Shown in pieces: positions 56,576 to 64,000 of a stretch of 64,000 nucleotides of DNA. The position numbers and the translations under genes were made by a program. The notes under the pieces were generated by a model, which searched no databases, was not told the origin of the DNA, and was given only the letters and a program-made list of their open reading frames with translations. Source of the DNA: Taiwanofungus camphoratus (lineage: Eukaryota; Basidiomycota; Agaricomycetes; Polyporales; Taiwanofungaceae); contig CP021230.1 in assembly GCA_003999685.1 (NCBI GenBank), forward strand, positions 930,001-994,000. Reading direction: 5' to 3'. Within the stretch, counting starts at the first letter, position 1, and every line of letters begins with the position of its first letter.

Positions 56576-57519
56576 TGGAAGAAGACTGACCTGAATTTTT
56601 TTTTTTACTTTTTCCCTTTTCCCTTTATGAGGCCAATTTTCCCGACCTCACACATGCAGCTAACGAACGAGAGAGAGAGACTAAGTCCCTTTTTCTATCA
56701 CATAATGACTCTTATCAACAGACACACTGTCTCCATTCATGTATCTACTATATCACCCCCACCACCAAACCCGATTTCGCCCACCTACCCCAAAACATTA
56801 CTCTAAAGTAGTATAGATTAGTGGCACATTCTAATGCCCACTGTTTGTATATAACACCGTGTCTTAGCACCAGTTTACTTGTGGCGGTATACAAATGCTG
56901 ATTTCATCATCATCGTCATCGTGACTTTGCAGTGCTGCAGCATCTGATATTCATAAGTACTCGTCCCTCGATAGAACGTGTACATTGATTCGAGGGTTTG
57001 AACGTAATCACAACAAATAGTGAGATCCCGCAGTTGCGGGTATCTGTTAGTTCTGAAAAACAGAGTCTTATCTCAGCTTGCTCTTGGTCTCATCTGTGCT
57101 GGAAAGTATTCCCAAACATTAGAAAGTAGTTTTTGGGACTTGTAGTCTCTGCCTGAAATGACCGTTGAGCTGACTGAATTTGCGGCCGAAATCGATGGAT
57201 CGCCCACGCTTATTTGTTGATCCATGCCTAAGTAGAAATTACCAACTTTCTGATGTCGGTTCCGTCTACTATCTAGTCCCCTCCTGCTTCGACGCGCACG
57301 GCGAAAACCGTCATTTTGCGTATATAAAGCCGTACCCAACTACTCATCATTTTTCAAGCGGGTTTTTCCAACCCCTGTCTATCATCGACCTCCCCCACCT
57401 TGCATGTTCTCTAACCAGCTAGGAAGTCCTCACAATCCCTACAGAGGTTCGAAGCACACTTGCGGCGACGCGTTATATCACCATTAAATTCTTTTTCCCC
57501 GTCGGATTCACTCATCAAT
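56576..57519. other. Upstream region of the inositol-phosphate synthase gene
   Basis: About 0.9 kb without a gene. The distal part is T-rich. The promoter-proximal part carries a TATA box at 57321 and a C/T-rich stretch (ATCGACCTCCCCCACCTTGC) before the start codon. I did not find a clear yeast-type Ino2/Ino4 site close to the gene. Confidence 0.5.
57321..57328 (+). promoter_or_regulatory. TATA box of the inositol-phosphate synthase gene
   Basis: TATATAAA, about 190 bp before the ATG at 57520. The pyrimidine-rich DNA downstream of it is usual around fungal transcription starts. Confidence 0.55.
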
Positions 57520-59465
57520 ATGGCACCTTACACTAACTCGCACTCTTCTGGGCTGAACACCCCCGACTCCGAGCTTGAGTCGGTTCTGCCAATTCACCCT
57601 ACCGCTGTTCGTCGCCCGTATCCTATCGTGGTGCAGTCCGAGCACACCGCATACTCTGACGAATTCATCACCGCCAAGTACACGAATCGCGGTGCCGATG
57701 TCGCTGTCAAGGACGGCCAGTATACGGTCACTCCGACCGTCAAGCAATATGAGTTCCAGACTGCCCGGCAGGTGTCGAAGACTGGGTAAGTCTATAGAAT
57801 GTTTCTGAGCGTGACATTATTGGGCTCCAAACTATCGCTATTGTACTGGTGTAGTAGTCTACATCTACAATGTCTTAGTCTGCAGTTCATTCCCTGGCGC
57901 TCGATGTGATATATGTGTGATTTTTTACTGATCGTGTAATGTTATTTAGGCTCATGATGGTTGGTTGGGGTGGGAACAACGGTACGACCTTATCCGCGAC
58001 CATTTTGGCGAACCGCCACAATATCATCTGGCACACGAAGTCCGGTGTCCAGCGGCCCAACTACATCGGGTCGCTCCTGCGCGCTTCTACCGTGCGCCTA
58101 GGTACGGAACCGGCGACGGGCAAGGATGTCCATGTTCCCGTCTCGGACGTCCTGCCGATGGTACACCCGAACGACCTGGTGCTGGGCGGATGGGACATCT
58201 CTGGCCTGCCGATGGACGAGGCGATGAAGCGTGCGCAGGTCCTGGACTGGGACCTGCAGCGCCAGGTTGCGCCGCACATGGCCGCTCTTGGGAAACCGCT
58301 CCCGTCAATCTATTATCCTGATTTCATCGCGGCGAACCAGGAGGCACGGGCAGACAATGTCGTTCCTGGTACTGACAAGCAGGCCCACCTGGAGCATCTG
58401 CGGGCAGACATTCGGCGGTTCAAGGCGGCGCACAGCCTGGATCGCGTTGTGGTGTTCTGGACGGCGAACACGGAGCGCTACAGCGACATCATTCCCGGCG
58501 TGAACGACACCGCAGACAACCTCCTTGCGTCGATCAAGGCCTCGCACTCTGAAGTGTCCCCTTCTACGCTATATGCTGTCGCAGCTATCCTCGAGGGTGA
58601 GCCCTTCGTCAACGGCGCCCCGCAGAACACGTTTGTCCCTGGTGTCATCGAACTCGCGGAGCGCACCAAGTCGTTCATTGGAGGTGACGACCTCAAGTCT
58701 GGGCAGACGAAGCTCAAGTCGGTGTTTGCGGAGTTCCTTGTGAACGCGGGCATCAAGCCGCTGTCGATCGCGTCGTACAATCACCTCGGGAACAACGACG
58801 GGCACAACCTGTCCGCGGAGCCGCAGTTCAAGAGCAAGGAGATCAGCAAGAGCAGTGTGGTGGACGACATGGTGAACGCGAACGCGCTCCTGTTCAAGCG
58901 TCCCGAGGAGGGCGCTGTGAAGGGCACGAAGGCAGCGAAGGGCGAGCACCCGGATCACATTGTTGTGATCAAGTATGTACCTGCGGTCGGGGACTCGAAA
59001 AGGGCGATCGACGAGTACTACTCGGAGATCTTCTGTGGCGGCCGCTCGACCATCAACATTTTCAACGAATGCGAAGTACGTGCCTGTGATGAGTTTCGTA
59101 GACCTTTATTGACGCGGTCGTGTTGCACAGGATTCGCTCCTGGCCACGCCTCTCATTCTTGACCTGACCATCCTCACTGAGCTGCTCACCCGTGTCAAGT
59201 ACCGTGACGTGTCTGCCCAGCAGGCCAAGTTCGCACCTCTGTACCCGGTGCTCTCCCTGCTCTCCTACATGCTGAAGGCCCCCCTCGTGAAGCCTGGTGT
59301 GTCCGCCGATAGTCTTGTTATAGAGTCGGGCTAATCTGCCTTCTCATAGGTACCGACGTCGTCAACAGTCTCAACAGGCAGCGCAACGCACTGGAGGCGT
59401 TCTTGAAGGCCTGCATCGGCCTCGAGGGCAGCAGCGATCTCCTGCTCGAGACCCGGATTTGGTAG
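57520..59465 (+). CDS. INO1: Inositol-3-phosphate synthase
   Basis: A 557-aa protein in four exons (57520-57785, 57950-59075, 59131-59296, 59350-59465). The enzyme turns glucose-6-phosphate into inositol-3-phosphate with NAD+, the first committed step to inositol and phosphatidylinositol; it is cytosolic and tetrameric. Visible family motifs: the NAD-binding loop [20 protein letters not shown], then [136 protein letters not shown]. Length and order match the family; nothing is missing. The start at 57520 gives [20 protein letters not shown]; an upstream in-frame ATG at 57460 lies in the leader. Codon use is strongly GC-biased, as expected for a highly expressed housekeeping gene. Confidence 0.97.
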
Positions 59466-59743
59466 ATGAAACGGAGAGGACCTTTGGCACGTTGGTTTTC
59501 AACAACCTTCGTTACTGGCACAATAGATGAATGTGCCATTCATCTGGCATGAGATACGCTGTATAGGAGAATGTTCAAATGATGATAGTTTTTGTTGCCC
59601 GCCTTTTCCGACATCGTTGACTCTTGAGACTGCTATGAGGAAGGCACCACAGAACCCTCTACGGTAGCGGTTGCGATTTGTCTTGGCTAACGAATCAAAA
59701 TTGGGATATGTACTTGTATGTACAAACTATGTTCATCGTCAGG

Positions 59744-59750
59744 AGTCACT
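59744..59750. repeat. 7-bp target duplication of MITE 3 (left)
   Basis: AGTCACT, repeated exactly at 59986-59992 directly after the element. Confidence 0.75.
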
Positions 59751-59985
59751 CTCTGTAAAAAAGGATAGTCAACCTAGTCACAAAACTAGTCCCCAAATTG
59801 CGCCAATGGACTAGCTAGTCATTTTTCTTGAATGCCGCCGCCCAAATTTGGAGAGAATAGTCATGCATCAGTCAAGGTGTAGTCGATTCAAGCAACTAAT
59901 GCATGACTATGCTCCCTGATTCAGTCACCATAATAGTCACCTGGCGCAATTTGGGGACTACGGTTGACTATCCTTTTTTACAGAG
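59751..59985 (-). mobile_element. MITE family member 3 (235 bp), complete with target duplication
   Basis: Inverted with respect to members 1 and 2. Ends are CTCTGTAAAAAAGGATAGTC and its complement GACTATCCTTTTTTACAGAG (20-bp near-perfect). The interior has TAGTC/GACTA motifs. AGTCACT flanks both sides. Non-coding and non-autonomous; no matching transposase is in the window. Confidence 0.88.
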
Positions 59986-60139
59986 AGTCACTACCACAGT
60001 CCATTGTTCTATCCGCGGCTATGATCCGCGTATATCAGTATTCCATTGAGGTAATATACGATCATTTTGTTCTTTGGATAATAGAAGATGTATATAAAAA
60101 GTCTAGAGTATTGCGGGTATGCGTGGCAAATATGAGGCT

Positions 60140-61920
60140 TCAAGTCATGTTACATCTTGAGTACAGTGGAATGGTCATCAGTTCAAGTAAGAATATCGGT
60201 GGGTTACACATACCTGACGTTAGCTCTACAGCAGCATCTGCATAAACACGAACCTGTTTCTGCACGTCTTCCCAAAAGGTTTTGGCGACGTCCTTGTGGC
60301 CGTAACCTTCCTTGAATGATTCATGCCACAATGGTCTCCGTGCCCATATCTCTCGCAGATTGGGAAACAAATAAGCGAAGGATCTTGCTGTCACAGTAAC
60401 ATCGCCAATCATAGAGTCGCCAACATCGAGCATTGTGATTCTTTTGCTACAAATATGATCGTCGGCAGCACTGGCCATCCTGAGATCGTCTTGTGATACA
60501 TCAATTGCCATTCCGAGAGACCGCAGATTAGGACAGAGCCTCAACAACTGAGCGACACCCGCAAAAGTCCAGCCCGATATCTGGGACCAGCCATGATTGA
60601 CACCCATGCTGAAAACCTCCAATAAAGGCCAGGAAGACGCCAGCTTGACTAGTGTTGCATTATCCAGTTCATGGCCGCACCAGCAATCGAAGTATACCGA
60701 TCGCAGATTTCTGAATGCAAAGAGCGGATCCAGTGCATATCCGTTTATGCCAAGGTCACCCCGCGGAACATGGTCTCCTGGAACATCAATTATCCTGATC
60801 CCCTGTAACGACTCTTGTGAGCAGTGCGTATACAAATTGGTCAAAAATTCGTGGAGGACTTCAGGTGATTCCAAACGGGTGCTACAAACAGTTAGGTGCC
60901 TCAAGGAGCAACTTTTCATGACTTTGAGTAAGGCACCACATGCTGTTATGGAATCTACATTGATCTCAAGGACCTGCAATGACGGAAACATGGGATGGAT
61001 GCAAGCTTTGGCAAGAAACTGGAAATTGTCATCGTAGATGTGCTTCATGCCAAGTTTGACTGCACGTAGCCTTGGCAAGGACGCCAGGCGAACGATGTCA
61101 TCTTTGGAAAGCCCAAATACCCAGAATCGGCGGAATGATATTGAGTTCGGTGCGTGTAACAACTGCGTCAGAAGATGGGAGCGCCTCTTGAAAGGAACGC
61201 TAAGCATCTCGAAATCGTCCAACGATGAAGATGGACAGATTTTCTCCAGGGACGCCACCATAGAATATGAGTCTTGTGGGAGATCGTTGAAAAAGTGCAG
61301 GCAAAGGCTCTTTAGACACGGCCCGATGAACAGTTGTGCGTAAGACAAAACATTCGCGTCAATATCGCTCGTCGTCCACATCAGTCGATGCACGTTGGGC
61401 AGGAGCAGCGCGGCCTCCCGGTCGCGAATCAGGTGGTCGTATACTCCCTCATCAAAGGTGTGAGTACGCCGGTTGACCCTGATCTTACGCGTTTCAAAGC
61501 CAAGGCTTTTGACACGACTTGCATACATGTCAAATCGTGACCAATCTTGAGGAACAAGTGTCCGCGTAATGCTCTGTGAGTTAAAAATCAGTATGGTTCC
61601 GATGCGAACACAGCAGGACCTACCACAACTCTCTGCATTGTCTTCTCCCGTATCAGTTCTCCTCTGTCCATCTTCCTCTCCTGCGCCACAATATCTCCTT
61701 CAACTTCCGACCATGCGTCCACGGGTAGAGTCTTGACGAGCGGCACCAATGTCTGTTGCTCGTGCCAGAGGCGGTCGAGCGCGGGCTCAAGAAAAGTCTT
61801 GCAAGTCAACGCTAGCGCCACCAGTGTACGCGTTGCAATTACTGGTCTGGAGTCTGGGTCGGAATACGCATGTTCAATGATCACAGTCAAGATCTCGGAG
61901 ATCTTAAGACAGTTATGCAT
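60140..61920 (-). CDS. F-box protein with leucine-rich-repeat-like C-terminus
   Basis: Two exons (61624-61920, 60140-61573) encode ~576 aa. The F-box region is at the N-terminus (MHNCLKISEILTVIIEHAYS, LVALALTCKTFLEPALDRLW). A long, weakly repetitive Leu-rich part follows (LPRLRAVKLGMKHIYDDNFQ, FPSLQVLEINVDSITACGAL, LRLCPNLRSLGMAIDVSQDD, YLFPNLREIWARR). This is the typical layout of the large Agaricomycete F-box family, thought to recruit substrates to SCF ubiquitin ligases through the Skp1-binding F-box. The start at 61920 is the first ATG in frame. A possible donor (GTATGTGTAA) just before 60214 means the last few codons may be spliced differently. Two dead relatives are in this window (41023 and 62690). 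Confidence 0.8.
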
Positions 61921-61962
61921 TCCTTGGTCCTTTCTGGCTTCCGGGCCTAGCAATTCAGGCAA

Positions 61963-62689
61963 TTGTATTCATCGGTCAGTCACCGATACTGCAAGACTGT
62001 AACTGACTGTCAAAGCTCAGATTCTTGGCCTATTTGCTACTAATAAAGCGGCCTTGAACTGCACGCGCCACGATGTCTCTGTACACTGAAATTTAGTGTC
62101 ATTTACATCTTGAAGCCAGAACATGCGGGGAATCTCACTGACCGGTTTCAAAGATACTCAAGTTGGGGAACAACGGTACCACGGGAAGCATACGTATTGC
62201 ACATGATGGCGCTTACAGACCTCTATTTGTAACATGACGGCCGTACAGCTTGTACGCCGAGACAAGATGTAGCGATAGACAAATCAACACCTCCCAGTAT
62301 GGTTCATTACATCAGGAAAAATGCAGGTACATAGCTGGATGTCTACCACCCTGATTTATAGCACGATATAGTATTATAGATGTAGTTGTAGCTGCCTGAT
62401 TTTCCCTGATGTATGCAGGCTAAAGTCACTAAGGCTAAAGCTGGAATGCCGCGAAGATCAGACATCCGCTCGGACAGCACATATTTTCAATGCACTGAGC
62501 GTCGAACACTGAGAAGAATTACTTTCTAAATGTGTCAGGTTACGCCCGAATTGGATGGGCCGCGTGGATGTAGACTAGGATAATCGATCACTGAATTATT
62601 GCTCATCGTGACAGACTACCATGCTCAGAGAACGAGCCTGAAACTAGCCGTTACACACTACACATTGTAATGCGTAAATGCGTAAAAAT
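61963..62689. other. Intergenic region upstream of the F-box gene
   Basis: About 700 bp with no coding frame of substance and no repeat noticed. It holds the promoter of the minus-strand F-box gene near 61963. Confidence 0.4.
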
Positions 62690-64000
62690 CACGCGGAGAT
62701 CTACTAATATTTGGCATCATATATACAAAGACACGCAGTTCCTCTCGCACGTCTTGCCAGAAGGCACCAGTTAGTCCGTCCATTTGTGACGCGCCATAAG
62801 GCCTCTGCCGGAAAGGGATCAATGCCTAGTGGAAACCGCATCAACAGACTTTCGGTGATAATGCATGCAGAGGGGCGAACTGAGGAATCGATGGCTGTGA
62901 GGAAGATAGAGTCGGTCATGTTGATACTTGACATCCTATGATTTATGGACCCGTACATCATACTGTTCTCAAATCCCGATGAGGCATCCAACGCCAGAAC
63001 AGATTAGGGCAGAACTAGATGACCTCGTGCAATCTACAGAAAGTCACTGAGGAGACAGCCTCCCACCCCCAATGCCTGAGTGCTCCCATAATGGTCAGGA
63101 CGATACCATCGTAATCAACGCGGATTTGTCGAAGACCAAACTTGGTAAATTAATCTCTACCGTGCGAAGATTGGTGAAGGCGAGGAGGGGTGCCAATATA
63201 CAGGCATCGATAACTTCATTGTCCACGGAGCACCGACATATGGCAGTGTCGTGCAGTCGGATACTTTCTAAAGTTGACAGCGAGCAGTGACCTCGCGCAC
63301 CTGACACGAAATCTTGGACTAGAGCAGCACTCGGCTGCTCTTGGATACAAACTGTCAAAGTCTCCAACTGCCAGGCCGGCAAAAGTTTCAGCAGGGCGCT
63401 GCAAATGTCCAGCGAGGTCGCCCAAATGTTAAGCACTCGCAATGAGGCGAAACCATGCATAGCAACATTCTCAGGAGAGGGTATGACATCTGCTGATCTC
63501 GTCCAGAGCTGAGCACAGCGCAGGTTTGGCATGACAGACAGAGAAATGAGATCTTCGCTGGTTAGGCTGGGAACCCAAAGTTGGCGAGTGGCTCGCCATT
63601 CGTCCCATCGAGTGTCATGGGGTTGCTCGAAGGGTATGGTGTCCGTCACAAACGACTCCAACAATGGGCTCAATCGCGGTAAAGACATCAACATTGCTGA
63701 GACAGCCTGCTTTTCTTCGATGGTGCACCAGTGATATGTAAAGTCCAGATGAAGGCCTGTAAGAGAGCGCGCGAAGAACAGGTCAGCATAAAGCTGAGAC
63801 TTCGCATTGATATTGTCTACTGTGAATCGTAGGCGACACAGATTGGGCAACAGCGGCATTGATGGATGACTATTACGGAACGAATCCAATATAGTCAAAT
63901 TGAGTTTGTGAGAACGGCCCCATACATGGACAGGTACAGGACCGGTGATGTATGGATTATAGCCAAAGCATTTGACTCGAGATGCATAGACGTTGAATCT
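62690..64000 (-). pseudogene. Decayed F-box family copy, running off the window edge
   Basis: From the edge the frame reads RFNVYASRVKCFGYNPY (compare RFDMYASRVKSLGFETR in the intact gene), LLPNLCRLRFTVDNINA, FFARSLTGLHLDFTYHWC, MPNLRCAQLWTRSADV, FASLRVLNIWATSLDICSAL and LLAFTNLRTVEIN down to about 63095. The family's next ~130 residues are missing. The family's end reappears in another frame near 62710-62770 as FWQDVREELRVFVY (compare FWEDVQKQVRVYADAAVE). The large deletion and frame change suggest a pseudogene, although an intron beginning GTATCG at about 63109 could account for part of it. The F-box itself lies beyond the window. Confidence 0.65.

Noticed and set aside
57965-58503. Alternative-frame ORFs inside the inositol synthase gene
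   Set aside because: They overlap the main exon, whose motifs are complete and conserved.

Overview
The window is nuclear DNA of a filamentous basidiomycete, most likely an Agaricomycete. Host genes are split by many 48-70 nt GT-AG introns. The window carries families I know from mushroom-forming fungi: a FunK1 kinase, the short 'NIMMD' kinase-like family, and F-box proteins starting 'MHNCL/MRRCP'. It also holds a chromodomain Ty3/gypsy element and LINEs with an RNase H domain. It is eukaryotic throughout; no operons, CRISPR arrays or replication origins are visible.

Layout. 0-5 kb: the 5' end of an unrecognised gene (minus), an intron-containing tRNA-Ala(AGC), a nine-exon penta-EF-hand protein gene, and a 433-aa protein gene (X) with a possible ubiquitin-like C-terminus. 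4.6-17.6 kb: a locally amplified module. Three intact divergent gene pairs (kinase-like gene on minus, membrane-helix/coiled protein on plus) share 315-341 bp promoters. Between them lie a kinase relic and two copies of the 3' tail of gene X, which mark the duplication joints. 17.8-21.8 kb: a 379-aa membrane-protein gene and a soluble twin-ATPase ABC protein gene. 21.9-37.9 kb: a repeat island made of a 5'-truncated LINE, a CpG-depleted tract, a 10.4-kb Ty3/gypsy fossil inserted in that tract and itself carrying a 3.4-kb non-coding inverted-repeat insertion, then hAT-like termini. 38-40.6 kb: a FunK1 kinase gene. 41-49.4 kb: an F-box pseudogene split by a 7.5-kb near-full-length LINE (15-bp target duplication) and hit by a 234-bp MITE. 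49.7-53.3 kb: a vacuolar M28 membrane protease gene. 55-56.5 kb: a second MITE and a LINE 3' fragment. 57.5-59.5 kb: inositol-3-phosphate synthase. 59.7-64 kb: a third MITE, an intact F-box gene and a decayed F-box relative running off the edge.

The most interesting part is the amplified kinase/effector-like module. In each copy the kinase has five exons with the same architecture. The divergent partner has an invariant 123-125-aa N-terminal unit with a glycine-rich hydrophobic helix, then a variable linker and a conserved acidic tail. This looks like a two-gene, split analogue of HeLo/4HB-kinase cell-death proteins. That function is inference only.

Exon coordinates were worked out by hand from splice consensus and reading-frame continuity. 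They have not been checked against transcripts.
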